64,000 bases of DNA from Prorocentrum cordatum (Eukaryota; Sar; Dinophyceae; Prorocentrales; Prorocentraceae): positions 182,163 to 246,162 of the forward strand of contig CAUYUJ010009435.1 of the NCBI GenBank assembly GCA_963575745.1. The letters run 5' to 3'. Below the pieces are notes generated by a model. It was not told the origin of the DNA and searched no databases. It saw only the letters and a program-made list of their open reading frames with translations. The position numbers and the translations under genes are program-made. Positions 1-9,270 of the stretch are shown here, in pieces. Each line of letters opens with the position of its first letter. The stretch's first letter is position 1.

Positions 1-810
1 CCATGGGGGTCGAGGACTCGAAGGTGCGGCGCGGCGAAACTGCCGAACACTTCGGGGGGGCAGTCCGACGCCGCTGGCTTGCGAGGAAGGGCTTGCGGGC
101 GTGATGGGACAAGGGCGGGGTGGGAGGCCGTCGCGGTTGGGCCAGAGCTGCGTGTCGGCTAGAATGCGTTATCCGTGGAGAGCAGGCCCCACAGTGGCGT
201 CAAGGAAGAAACTCTGAACAACAACGTGTCTCTGCATCCCTCGGATATAGGCGTGGCATCCGAGCCATACTATATGCCTCCTTTCAAAACTAACATGTGA
301 AGATGCAGTTGGCAGACGGCACGTTCCAAAGAAGCCGGAGTATCTAGAGGCCCTCGTCTCTGCAGCCCGTGTGGAATATTAGGATATCTGAGAAATCGTG
401 GAAACTCTGGAACCCATCATTATTGCAACAGGTAGCAGGACAGGTCGTAACCGTGAAGACTTGAAACACTATCAACGGAGCCTTCCGATCAACAAAGAAA
501 AACTCATCACCACGTGATGCAAGTGAAATGGTCACTCGCGTGCTACCAGCGCGCGCGCGGCAAGGCCAAAGGGGGGCCCTCGAGTCAGTACAGCTATCGG
601 GAAGAGGGGCCTCGCATAGGGGCCCAAAAGGGGGGACGGGTCGAGGAGATCATCGAAGACACATTCCGGAACATGTGCAAATACAGAAGAACCTTTACAC
701 TGGCCACGAGTACCGCGGGGCCTCGAGCGGTCTCCTGTGGATGGCTCAAGGGGCACTCCCAAACAGCTCAAACTGACCTATCTGGCAAATTCCTGAAACA
801 CGCCTCAGAT
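1..810. other. Left flank, no gene recognised
   Basis: I see no convincing coding region, RNA gene or tandem repeat here. A short plus-strand open frame at 514-831 lacks any recognisable motif and runs into the terminal repeat of the element that follows, so I do not call it a gene. Confidence 0.5.
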
Positions 811-990
811 ACAGTCGAGGCGTTGACCTAAGGAACCCTAAATAAGGAACGAGGCCCCTATTTTCCAAAAGTTGAACTTCGATTTCGCATCGAAAACCTA
901 AGAAGAAAATCCAAGGCAAGCTGCGCAACACTTAAGGAACACGGAGCCCCTCCCCAACGAAAAGGGTTCCTTCTTCATGGCTCCGACTGT
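811..990 (+). mobile_element. MITE-A copy 1 (short element with terminal inverted repeats)
   Basis: The segment begins ACAGTCGAGGCGTTGACC and ends GGCTCCGACTGT, so its ends are imperfect inverted repeats of each other. The same left end (AAGGAACC..AAGGAACGAGGCCCC) and right end (GGAGCCCCTCCCCAACG..AAGGG) recur at 49341-49685. It has no coding capacity. The two copies differ in internal length (180 versus 345 bp). I found no clear target-site duplication. Confidence 0.7.
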
Positions 991-1276
991 AATGGGAGCA
1001 AGCGGTTCAAAGAATTGTGGGACGCACGATTCAAAACTGATTTTGCCTCGCCGGCCTGGTTGCCCCCGCACCAGGGAAGGGGGGGAGCAGGCCGACGGAG
1101 GGCGGACAATCCCGGGCTGTCTGGGGGAGCAAGAGATGCTTTGACCTCCTCCTCATCAGCCTCCTCCTCCTCGTCCTCCCACTCCCCCCTCCCTCTCCTC
1201 CAACTCCTCCTCCTCCTTCTCCTCCTCCTTCTCCCGCTCCCCCCCCCTCTCCTCCTCCTCCTCATCCTCCTCCTCC
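991..1276. repeat. Unique spacer, then (CTC)n microsatellite
   Basis: From about 1141 the sequence is an interrupted CTC/CCT tract. It is the left half of the microsatellite into which the LTR retrotransposon inserted; the right half resumes at 12028. The tract gives long open frames on both strands that are not genes. Confidence 0.85.
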
Positions 1277-1451
1277 TGCAAAACCCCGAGGAGGGTTCTG
1301 CACGGGAGCCTGGTAACAATGATGATGATAGGTCACCTTTATACTCCCGCACGGCGAAGAAAGTCTCGGTAGCTTCAGCCGTTAAACACTTGAGCCAAAG
1401 GCAACAGGGTTACTATTCCTCCCCAGTCACCTGAACGCTTGCATGTTAACA
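1277..1451 (-). repeat. 3' LTR of the copia element
   Basis: Matches the other LTR at 171 of 175 positions by eye. On the element strand it starts with the 8-bp palindrome TGTTAACA and ends GGGTTTTGCA. It contains TATAAAG (1337-1343) and the word TTTGGCTCAAG, identical to the 3' end of the dinoflagellate spliced leader. Confidence 0.95.
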
Positions 1452-1460
1452 CCCCCCCTC
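1452..1460 (-). other. Polypurine tract
   Basis: On the element strand GAGGGGGGG lies directly against the 3' LTR, the position of the primer for plus-strand DNA synthesis in LTR retroelements. Confidence 0.8.
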
Positions 1461-1983
1461 GGACGCCAGTCCGTACTGGATGACGGGGAGGTGTCTTTAA
1501 ACGCAGAGACAGGTTAAACCAAGCAACATGCTGCACACAAATCGTTATAATGCCGAATTCGAAAGATCTCGTGACAACGTTTACGAGCACCACGTTTCTC
1601 AGACATGCAACATGAGCTCAAGTGAACGTTCTTGCGGTTGCAAGTTTAAACGTAGCATCCAAAGCTTACACGGCAGGCTAGCATTTATATGATTTTGATT
1701 GCTTTCGCTCTTTATTCGCCAATACCTGCGGTAACTACAAAAGATGCACATGCACACAGATTCAGCTCAACAAGCCACTGCAACACGATTGTTAAGCCGA
1801 GTTAAGAGGGGAGATGAGGGAGAGCGTAAAAAAAACAGCATGCCGGTCACTGGTCGCCGTTTACGAGCGGCGCGGGCGCCTCACTGACGGGGCGCGTGCG
1901 CCCCTGGACCTCGGTAACCCACGATGCCCCACACTAGCCGCTGTGTAGGACGACACCCTGTTAAGGGCCAGCGTCGGGCTGTA
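1461..1983 (-). other. Untranslated region between last ORF and polypurine tract
   Basis: About 520 bp without a convincing ORF. It is AT-richer than the window average and contains a small hairpin (CCAGT-CCGT-ACTGG) next to the polypurine tract. It is probably the 3' untranslated region of the retrotransposon RNA. Confidence 0.6.
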
Positions 1984-2613
1984 CTAGTCGGTGTCCAGGT
2001 GCGCGTTAATCCGCTCCTCGTCATCGAGCCAGCACCCCTCGTCAAAGCTCTTGATGGACCCGTCAACAATGTTGTGGTAAGTGCCGATGGCCCTCCAGTA
2101 ACTGGCGTGGGGGGCCTTCAACAGAGGTTTACCACCTGGATTGTTGCGGAGGTGCTCCTCGACCGCAGCGCCGGTAAACGGGTTCACAGTCCAGGTCGGA
2201 TCGGTAAGCCAGTTGGGGAAGTCGTCGCACGGTAACCATCCAAACCAGCAGAGCTTCTCACGATGGTCGCTTTTACGCTCGGTGATATGATCAGCAGGCC
2301 AATTGTCACGGTAAAGTGCCCTCATGGACCCCTGATCGTTAAGAGCGACATCTAGGATGGTCTGGTGCCAGTAGACTGGAGGCCTGTTGATGCTGCCCTT
2401 TAACTCCTCGGCGCTCCTGACCTCGAGGTCCTCGATGAAGTAGTTGCGGTAATGCACCTGGAGCCCGTTCATGTAACGGCAATAGAGCTTGGCCAGGTCA
2501 GGCGTCGCAAACCGAATTACGGTAACTCCAGTCGAGATGTAACCGTGCGGCCCATAAGTGTCTTCCACCAGATGCTTAACAGAGACCACAGTGGGGTTGC
2601 CGTGGGGCAGCAT
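1984..2613 (-). CDS. Extra retrotransposon ORF 2, 209 aa, unrecognised
   Basis: I do not recognise this protein. It follows the 564-aa ORF in another frame; its frame opens just inside the end of that ORF and its first ATG lies 26 bp past the stop. It may therefore be a separate small ORF or a continuation after a frameshift. The N-terminal third (GYISTGVTVIRFATPDLAKL) has a beta-strand/helix pattern faintly like an RRM, too weak to assign. The rest is Trp-rich (CWFGWLPCDDFPNWL) and acidic at the end. Base composition matches the other ORFs of the element, so it belongs to the retrotransposon. There is no signal peptide or membrane segment. Confidence 0.65.
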   Translation of the reverse strand: MLPHGNPTVVSVKHLVEDTYGPHGYISTGVTVIRFATPDLAKLYCRYMNGLQVHYRNYFIEDLEVRSAEELKGSINRPPVYWHQTILDVALNDQGSMRALYRDNWPADHITERKSDHREKLCWFGWLPCDDFPNWLTDPTWTVNPFTGAAVEEHLRNNPGGKPLLKAPHASYWRAIGTYHNIVDGSIKSFDEGCWLDDEERINAHLDTD

Positions 2614-2638
2614 CCCTGCCCACGTTAAGAGAAGGCCG

Positions 2639-4333
2639 TTAAAGCTGCTTCTCGTTCATCTCCGGCACCTTGTTGACGTACACCTGCGTGTCTGGGCAAC
2701 TGTGAACGTCAAACCACGATGAGTGAAGATCGTCAACGTGGAGTGGTGGCACGTATTCGTCGTCAAACAAGGACTGTGCGTGCCCCACTGCGTCAACCCA
2801 CTCGTCGTGCTTGGCCAACTCTTTCTCCGTCAACTGAGATCTCCAGCTGCTCGGGCCCTTCAACACGGAGTAGCCGATGAAACCGTAAGCATGTTGGCCG
2901 TAGATGTCAACGAACACTTCATCGTAGTCGTTAAGCTCCCGCCCCGCGTTGCCCTGAATGGACCGACCGCCAGGAGTCGTTAATCCCGCCTTCGCCACAT
3001 GCCCGACGAAGTTGCCCTCAAACCTGCGCCAGTTGTCGCGCGTCTTCATCGTTAATGCGACTACCTCCCTGGGGTTGGGTTCCGCCTTGTAGTTGACGTC
3101 GTGGTCCTCGCTCCTGTCGTTCACCATGGGCATGTGGCCGTTGACGTGGTACAGTGGGCGGTAAACAGCCCTGGCAATGTTCCGAGAGTATGCCGCAAGC
3201 TGGTCGTTCGTGCGGTTAACAGCTTGAGGCTGCGGTGGCGGGATGTGCTGGACCGATAACTTCTTGGGCTCCGGAGGCGGGGGCTTCATGCCGCTAACGC
3301 GGCTCGATGCACTTGACTCGCCAAGGCCCGGAGGAGGCGGCTTGGGCGCCCTCACGTTCACAACAGGGGCAGGACCTTTTGGTGCTTCGTCACGTTGACT
3401 GCTCTGCGCACGATCTTCATCCATCTTCATGCCGATCTGCAGTAACTCTTCCAATTCCCGTTTACGCTCATGCATGGCCTTGGGTGCTTTCTTGTAAACA
3501 GGTTGCGGCGCCGTTGACTGAGGGATCTTATTCGGCGACATGGACCGACCGAACCCTCCGGTCTTGGGCGCGGTGCCGGTAAGGTCCTGAGCCGGGGGCG
3601 CGCCCGAGGCCGCGGAAGCTCGGGCCAGAGGCTGGCTAGCCTCGGCCGCCGCGGCGACGGCAGCGGGTGGCGCCTTGGCGATTGCTGCCGTTGGGGGCAG
3701 CTCGGGTAACGGCGGAGGCACCTGCGGGATGATGGTAACCGAGGAACTGATCGGGTCATTCAAGAACCTCTGTAAACCTTCAAGTCTCTCGGTAACTCCC
3801 ACCAACATGCGTAGTGCCGCATCCCGTTTGCCCTCGAAGTCCTGCAGGGGCGTGATGTTCTCGGCAAGGCGTCTGGCGGTGTTCAGGAGGTAACCAATGT
3901 TGTCGTTGATGCGCCTGTACTTGGTCGCATTCTCCGCCGTGTTAACCCCCGAGTCACGATTCTGGATGTTCAGCTCCGTAATCGTCGCCATCAGAGCGTT
4001 AATCTCGTCTTGCGCCCTCTTGAAATTCTCGTTGACGTCGTCACTGGCGTGGATCAACGCATCGTTCTGCCGCGTTAAGTCCTCGATCCTCTGCGCCATG
4101 TCATCGGCGGCCCTTTGCACCTCGTCAACGTGTTTGTCGTAGGCCCCGTGAAAGTTAATCGCCATGTTAGTGAGGGTCACGGTAAACGCGTGGGCAACGT
4201 TGACGATGTCGTCAACACGGCGGTTGAGGTTCTCACGCGTAACCGGTCCATCCCCAGGCGGGCCCTGGTCGACCACGGAGCCGTTGATGGTGAGGTTGAC
4301 CTGATGAGCCGCCATGCTTTCGTTCACGCCCAA
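2639..4333 (-). CDS. Extra retrotransposon ORF 1, 564 aa coiled-coil/Pro-rich protein
   Basis: I do not recognise the family. Residues about 35-190 are helical with heptad-like spacing (VDEVQRAADDMAQRIEDL; LQDFEGKRDAALRMLVGV) and look like a coiled coil. Residues about 205-375 are a Pro/Ala-rich linker with PPPPG and PPPPEP runs. Residues about 380-564 form a compact region rich in Asp, Trp and aromatic residues. The ORF starts 70 bp after the RNase H ORF ends, inside the LTR boundaries. I see no transmembrane segment or signal peptide, so it is not an obvious envelope. The frame is uninterrupted although pol upstream is broken. By analogy it could be a structural or movement protein; that is only a guess. 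Confidence 0.75.
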   Translation of the reverse strand: MGVNESMAAHQVNLTINGSVVDQGPPGDGPVTRENLNRRVDDIVNVAHAFTVTLTNMAINFHGAYDKHVDEVQRAADDMAQRIEDLTRQNDALIHASDDVNENFKRAQDEINALMATITELNIQNRDSGVNTAENATKYRRINDNIGYLLNTARRLAENITPLQDFEGKRDAALRMLVGVTERLEGLQRFLNDPISSSVTIIPQVPPPLPELPPTAAIAKAPPAAVAAAAEASQPLARASAASGAPPAQDLTGTAPKTGGFGRSMSPNKIPQSTAPQPVYKKAPKAMHERKRELEELLQIGMKMDEDRAQSSQRDEAPKGPAPVVNVRAPKPPPPGLGESSASSRVSGMKPPPPEPKKLSVQHIPPPQPQAVNRTNDQLAAYSRNIARAVYRPLYHVNGHMPMVNDRSEDHDVNYKAEPNPREVVALTMKTRDNWRRFEGNFVGHVAKAGLTTPGGRSIQGNAGRELNDYDEVFVDIYGQHAYGFIGYSVLKGPSSWRSQLTEKELAKHDEWVDAVGHAQSLFDDEYVPPLHVDDLHSSWFDVHSCPDTQVYVNKVPEMNEKQL

Positions 4334-4402
4334 GAGTGAGAGGTAATGGGCGGAGATGGCTTTAATCGAGGCAGCTTGCTTGATAGAAATGAGCTGCGAG
4401 TG

Positions 4403-5626
4403 TCAACATTCGGTGGCCGGCGCAAGACCATGCCTGCCTGTTACTGCACATTGATTCGTGTTTCGTAGGTGTGCGTTCATGCTCTCACGACTGACATACT
4501 TGGTTAATGCATCAGCTGTGTTCTCATGTGTTCCTACTTTCACAATACGGAGTACTCCCTCCTTTACCTTCTGCTGTAACCACAGTTGACACACTTCAAT
4601 ATGTCTCACTTTCCCCAAGCCTCGTCTGCTCGCAATGGCAATCGCAGCCGTGGCATCACTCTTCAGGGTGATCTCAACTTCCAGGTTAAAATCTCTCAGT
4701 ACTGCCTGAAGTCCTAGACCAACCGATCCTCCTTTTACCAGTCCATAATATTCTGCTTCCCCTGACGATAACGCAATCACACTTTGAGTTGTGCTCCAAG
4801 ACTTTATAAGATGTTTACCCCACATCACTACTCCTCCACTCGTAGACTTCCTAGTTCGCTTACATCCTGCGTAATCCGTGTCAGTCCAAATCGTTAATTC
4901 TCGGGGCTGTTCCTGATATTGGTACACATAACTGCTTCTGCTGTGGTACTTTAAATACTTTCCTAGCTTGACCAGACCTTTCCAAGAACCCATTGTAGGC
5001 TTTGACATGGTTCTAGCAAGCTCCTTCACTGAATACTGTATGTCTGATCTGTCTTGAGCTAAATAATTCACTCTGGCCGTCAATGCCTGATACCTCTTAG
5101 TCATGTTGGGCGAAAGTTCTACCTCATCTCCCTCTTCAACTGGAATACGCTCACCTAGCACTTCAGTTCTCACTTTTACTCCCTCTAGCTCAAGCTCTTT
5201 CACAATTATCTCTGCATGCCTTTGATCCGCCTCATATCTTAACCCTTCCTCAGTCCATTCGACTATCCTGTTAAGAATCCTGATCGCCTTCATGTCCTCC
5301 TTTCCTGGTCCAAGTCGTCCTCTCACTTTTACCTCAAACTCCTCCTTTATTTTATTTTCAAACCAATCGAGATCATGGCCACCTCCTAATAGCGCGAAGT
5401 CATCCCCATGGACCGTCAACCATAAGGCCCGAATCTCATGTTTGAATACGCATGGTGACGCAACTCCACTCTTAAACCCAACCTCGATAGCAAAGTCCAT
5501 GTAACAGTCTTCCCAGTTGCTCGCCGCGTCCCTTGTTCCGTACATTGACTTTAATAGTTTTCCGCACATGCCTGGTTCATGATCCTCGTCTGGTAATCTG
5601 ATAAATATATCTTTCTTTGCCGGAGC
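4403..5626 (-). CDS. pol segment: RT palm (second half) and RNase H
   Basis: The C-terminal part of the copia polyprotein. The RT catalytic box appears as LTVHGDDFALL, with HGDD where many elements have YVDD. RNase H follows with TDTDYAGC, SSGEAEYYG, KSDATAAI and ENTADALTKY, supplying the expected acidic residues. The region is in the same frame as the upstream RT segment but separated from it by a single in-frame TAG at 5627-5629, immediately after the first RT motif (FIDIKRAYF). The first internal Met is at 5569. Length and order are normal for copia RT/RNase H. As part of a polyprotein split by a stop it is unlikely to be functional. Confidence 0.93.
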   Translation of the reverse strand, partial: APAKKDIFIRLPDEDHEPGMCGKLLKSMYGTRDAASNWEDCYMDFAIEVGFKSGVASPCVFKHEIRALWLTVHGDDFALLGGGHDLDWFENKIKEEFEVKVRGRLGPGKEDMKAIRILNRIVEWTEEGLRYEADQRHAEIIVKELELEGVKVRTEVLGERIPVEEGDEVELSPNMTKRYQALTARVNYLAQDRSDIQYSVKELARTMSKPTMGSWKGLVKLGKYLKYHSRSSYVYQYQEQPRELTIWTDTDYAGCKRTRKSTSGGVVMWGKHLIKSWSTTQSVIALSSGEAEYYGLVKGGSVGLGLQAVLRDFNLEVEITLKSDATAAIAIASRRGLGKVRHIEVCQLWLQQKVKEGVLRIVKVGTHENTADALTKYVSRESMNAHLRNTNQCAVTGRHGLAPATEC

Positions 5627-7006
5627 CTAAAAGTAAGCTCGTTTAATGTCAATGAATGCCAACTTTAATCCTTTCTCGCGCTCGCCGTTCATGAATCCAA
5701 CTCCTTCGGTAACTGCCATTGAAAAAAACAGTTTCTGCGCCTCCAGTGGAGGTGTGGCAGCAAATATATTTCTTTCCTTGGAATTGTATTTAATCTGCTG
5801 GGCCACTAGCCTTGACCTGTGGTCTGGGCTCAACTCATCTCCTTTGTTAATGCCTATCCACCTGGTTCCGATGGGTGCCTTCCCCGTAACTTGCCAGCGT
5901 ACTTCCTCTTTCACTTGTTCGTAAACTCTGTGTTTTCTGAAGTGTTCCATTTCTTCTTGGCGTGCCTTTATAGTCAGTTTAGGATCAAGTTCGTTTCCAG
6001 TACAATCGTCCCAGGCTTGAGTTATCTCTCCATTTTCCTTGTGAACAACGTTGATCATATTCATGGGGAGAGGGCTAACTGTGCCGATCCTTTCACACGC
6101 TGCACAGGTGCTGGGCGTCTTGAGCCAGCCCTCATGTTCACATGCACTGCATTTCCACTTGTGTAGAGCAATGTCGCCAACGGCCTCATACGTAAAGGTG
6201 GTGGAAGTGTTAACTGGTCCCTTCTTGAACATTCTCCTTCTCTCTCTCCCTGTTATTTCGTTCACGGGCCTGTCCTCGATAACCTTCCCCGTGTCTATGT
6301 CAATGGTAAGTCTCCTAATGCATGAACTCCATTGTGGTCCATTTGGTCCTGGCAGCATCAATCTTTGAGTTCCATAATCCTTTCTCGTCCACGTTAACTG
6401 GTGTTTGTGCTTTCTATCTTCGTTCACATATTCACATGCCCAGTTAGTCTCGCTTATCTGCATTTCACTTTGCTCCTCTTCGTCAACTTCCATGTTTGTT
6501 GCTTCTTCTTCTTTAAACGTGCCTCCTTGGCGTCCGTCAATCTTCATGTGTCGCACAAGCCCTCTCAGTATCGCTCGGCGCAATTTGTCTGGGTAAACCT
6601 CTGATCTGTGAGTTCTTCCGCCACCAGTTAACTCCATGTGTCGATGTTGCCCTTTGCATCTCCAGCTTAACTCGCGACCTATGGCCGGACTGTTTGTCAT
6701 GAACTTGGTCGGTTTCTTAATGAACATCTCTTCACCTTTGACCATTTGCTTTAAGTCGTAACAGCGCAAATCTCCATTGTAGACTTTAACATCTTTGTTC
6801 CTGAGCAACCGTTGCACGGTTGAAGTACCCCAACTGGTCGCCCCCGCGGGGTGTTCAAATAGAAAGTATAAACCACTTCGCCGTAGAATTTCGCAAAGCT
6901 CCATTGCGAACGTCAAATGCTTGATCCCGTAATCCAATTTTTGTTTTACTCGATCAGTGCCTAATCTTTTAAAGTTGAACGTCTGAAGTCTGCTGAAGCT
7001 GCGCAC
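5627..7006 (-). CDS. pol segment: methyltransferase-like region and RT N-terminus
   Basis: Starts at a frameshift rather than a real initiation codon. The first 70 residues contain FSRLQTF and, 40 residues later, YFLFEHPAGATSW; with SPMC just upstream in the other frame they resemble the PC and ENV motifs (IV and VI) of C5-cytosine methyltransferases. A CxxC/CxxC zinc-like cluster (CSACEHEG...CAAC) lies near residue 300. The RT fingers begin near residue 370 (WIGINKGDELSPDHRSRLVA) and the first catalytic Asp is in FIDIKRAYF at the end. The frame stops at TAG 5627-5629. The methyltransferase resemblance is inference; the RT assignment is firm. Confidence 0.88.
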   Translation of the reverse strand: MRSFSRLQTFNFKRLGTDRVKQKLDYGIKHLTFAMELCEILRRSGLYFLFEHPAGATSWGTSTVQRLLRNKDVKVYNGDLRCYDLKQMVKGEEMFIKKPTKFMTNSPAIGRELSWRCKGQHRHMELTGGGRTHRSEVYPDKLRRAILRGLVRHMKIDGRQGGTFKEEEATNMEVDEEEQSEMQISETNWACEYVNEDRKHKHQLTWTRKDYGTQRLMLPGPNGPQWSSCIRRLTIDIDTGKVIEDRPVNEITGRERRRMFKKGPVNTSTTFTYEAVGDIALHKWKCSACEHEGWLKTPSTCAACERIGTVSPLPMNMINVVHKENGEITQAWDDCTGNELDPKLTIKARQEEMEHFRKHRVYEQVKEEVRWQVTGKAPIGTRWIGINKGDELSPDHRSRLVAQQIKYNSKERNIFAATPPLEAQKLFFSMAVTEGVGFMNGEREKGLKLAFIDIKRAYF

Positions 7007-8205
7007 ATGGGGCTCACCACCAGTAACAGGGCTGCTTTGGATTTGACGATCTTCTTCGCTTTCGCTCGCATAGCTGGCACATTAAAGTCCCATGGGTTAC
7101 CATGTTGATCCCGCGTTGTCAAGTCCATCGCTAACCCCGGTATCAGTCCCATTTTCTCTGCCATTCCTGTAACTCTCACCGGCGAATATGCCTCGGTCAC
7201 GTGCGCCTGAGTTTCATGTTGACTAGCTCCATAAAGCTTGGTGGCTCTCCTCACCTCGTTTAATTGATGCACGACGTTCAATTCCCCGCTTGTCAACCAT
7301 TCAACCAGCTCAGAGTTAAATCCCATCATGTTAAGCCCCGATCTGATATCGTTCACCTCCGACATTTCTTCATCTTGTTCTGGATTAAGTTGACGATGTT
7401 GAGTTGCCTGTTGATCTTCTTCGTCGTGATCGCCCTCTGCTTCTCGTTTGATGGGTTCACTTGGGAAGTCCTTCATTTCTTCATCTTCCACTTCAAACTC
7501 GGTCCATCCGGTCCAGTAACCGTTAAAGGGGTTTCCCATGGCCCATGTTTGGTCATCTCCCTCTTCACCATACCAAGCGTCTTCGTGCTCATGTATTTCA
7601 CCACTGTCAATCATGATGGCATGGGTAAATCTTCTGGGCTTAAGTTTGTCCCAGTTTACAGGACATCCACCATTGGTGGGAAAGGCTAACTCTTTTCTTG
7701 GTGGCCGGTGTTGACATATAACTTTGTTTCCTTTTACTACCCACTCATCCTTTGCTTCCTCAACTTTAGCGCTCGGCGGAGGTGGCACGTTGGTCCTCAA
7801 TCTTTTCGCTTGACTTTCTAATTCTTGATTTTGATGTTCCGGCGCACGGTTTTTACTCTCGAGTCTCAGTTGGGCAGATGCTAGCCGTGCCTGGATGTTT
7901 GGGCTCTCTTGTTTCTTTAACCACTCGATAACCCGAGTCCTGCAATCAGCGTTATGTGGTTTGTGCTCTTTGTCTCCCCTAATGAGACATTTACATCCGT
8001 AACATCCCGGTGTCGGTCCCATTTTTAGATATTCATGCTTCTTTACAGCGATTCCTCGTGCAATAAGTGGCTTCGTCTCAGGTGCAGTTAACTCTTGCTC
8101 TGGTAGGTCCATGGGTACCATGATTCTAGACTGTAATTCCATTCCTGCCGCACTGGGGTCAGGCTTCCAAGGTAACCCCTTCATCTCGGTGATCTCGATA
8201 ATATT
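6961..8205 (-). CDS. pol segment: linker between integrase and methyltransferase-like region
   Basis: Same frame as the integrase segment but separated from it by TGA 8206-8208. It contains a CYGCKCLIRG metal-ligand-like motif, a long acidic hydrophilic stretch, and near the C-terminus GLIPGLAMDL and ALLLVVSPMC, the beginning of the methyltransferase-like unit. A one-base deletion near 6996-7003 (inside GCAGC-TTC) shifts the remaining coding sequence into the next frame. The first Met in this segment is at 8184. Confidence 0.8.
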   Translation of the reverse strand, partial: NIIEITEMKGLPWKPDPSAAGMELQSRIMVPMDLPEQELTAPETKPLIARGIAVKKHEYLKMGPTPGCYGCKCLIRGDKEHKPHNADCRTRVIEWLKKQESPNIQARLASAQLRLESKNRAPEHQNQELESQAKRLRTNVPPPPSAKVEEAKDEWVVKGNKVICQHRPPRKELAFPTNGGCPVNWDKLKPRRFTHAIMIDSGEIHEHEDAWYGEEGDDQTWAMGNPFNGYWTGWTEFEVEDEEMKDFPSEPIKREAEGDHDEEDQQATQHRQLNPEQDEEMSEVNDIRSGLNMMGFNSELVEWLTSGELNVVHQLNEVRRATKLYGASQHETQAHVTEAYSPVRVTGMAEKMGLIPGLAMDLTTRDQHGNPWDFNVPAMRAKAKKIVKSKAALLLVVSPMCAASADFRRSTLKD

Positions 8206-9270
8206 TCATCTTTCCGCCTCACTTCCTTTTCGCTTAAACTCGTGCGCCTTGATTGCCCCATTTGGTGCCCCAATAATCAACTCCTGACTCTTCTCGTTTA
8301 TCCCCAAAAACACTCCACTTTCCCATCTCATTTCAAGCTTCTCGCGGCCCTTGTGTGCAGGCGTCTTTAAGTACATGACACATTCGCCAAATTCAGGAAT
8401 TTGCTTATTAAACTTTCTTCCCCTGCACCTCTCATGGGCTGTCTTCCCATCTGTATCTATCGTGAACTTGTTAATCAGAGAAGACGCATAGCTCACCAGC
8501 CACGGTATTATCGGGTGACTCTCACCAAACTCAGTCCTATAATTGGCATCCAAAGCACTCTGTAACGTTCTGACTTGACCCTGCACCGTTCTAATAGCCC
8601 TCTCGATTTCACCGTTGGCCTTCGAGTCACCCACTGGACTGGCTTCAACACCCATGTCAAGGTCACACGACGCTTTGATTCTATTGGCCAGTGTCGTAAT
8701 TGCTGCTTCTCCATCGCTTTTGAGAATAACCTTCTTGTATCCGGTAAAGCTGACCATATCACATCCCACCTTTACTGAGTATGAGTCCACTCCTTTTTTC
8801 ATCAACACTCTGCTCCATGTTAATTTGGTCCCCCTGCAATGCATGACCAGAATTGGGTTGCCATTACTGGCACTTTCACCTTCTTCCTTTTTTCCTTTAA
8901 GCCACATGTAGTCCATTGAAATCACTGGCACGTTTCCGCTCCCTTCTCTTTTGCGTCTACGGTGATGGCGCCTGCGTGCTTTTCCTCTAACACAATGTGG
9001 GCACCAGCTTCTGTAAGGTAAATGCGTCGTGTTGTGCGTCTCAACTTCCTCCTTTGAGGGCCTCATGTCACAGTAAACTTTCTTCGGTAACTCTGCTTCA
9101 TCGCTCACAAATACATCTTCCACATCACTCAACTCACTCTCGTTGCCCCCACTGTCACTCCCTTCGTCTCCTTCGGTATTAAAGGCGTTTAAGTTTTCGC
9201 TTGGTCTTACGGGTAATGGGGGGCTTAGTAGAACAGGTCCGCCTCCAGGGTTCCCGGCCGCGGAAAACCC
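8206..9270 (-). CDS. pol segment: integrase
   Basis: Copia integrase. From the first in-frame TTG at 9132, the zinc-binding HHCC is H33, H37, C44, C47 (THNTTHLPYRSWCPHC) and the catalytic triad reads D74 (VISMDYMWL), D140 (ILKSDGEAAI) and E177 (NGEIERAIRTVQ). A basic tail follows HHCC. The frame opens right after TGA 9271-9273 and lies -1 relative to gag, overlapping the end of gag by about 45 nt, so translation probably depends on ribosomal frameshifting at 9264-9270. It ends at an in-frame TGA (8206-8208), probably a CGA-to-TGA mutation. Confidence 0.93.
   Translation of the reverse strand, partial: GFSAAGNPGGGPVLLSPPLPVRPSENLNAFNTEGDEGSDSGGNESELSDVEDVFVSDEAELPKKVYCDMRPSKEEVETHNTTHLPYRSWCPHCVRGKARRRHHRRRKREGSGNVPVISMDYMWLKGKKEEGESASNGNPILVMHCRGTKLTWSRVLMKKGVDSYSVKVGCDMVSFTGYKKVILKSDGEAAITTLANRIKASCDLDMGVEASPVGDSKANGEIERAIRTVQGQVRTLQSALDANYRTEFGESHPIIPWLVSYASSLINKFTIDTDGKTAHERCRGRKFNKQIPEFGECVMYLKTPAHKGREKLEMRWESGVFLGINEKSQELIIGAPNGAIKAHEFKRKGSEAER

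Noticed and set aside
514-831. 105-aa plus-strand open frame
   Set aside because: No motif, alternative frames overlap it, and its 3' end lies in a MITE-A terminal repeat.
2639-4333. Envelope protein of an endogenous retrovirus
   Set aside because: No signal peptide, transmembrane segment or furin-like site; coiled-coil plus Pro-rich architecture and copia pol order argue against it.
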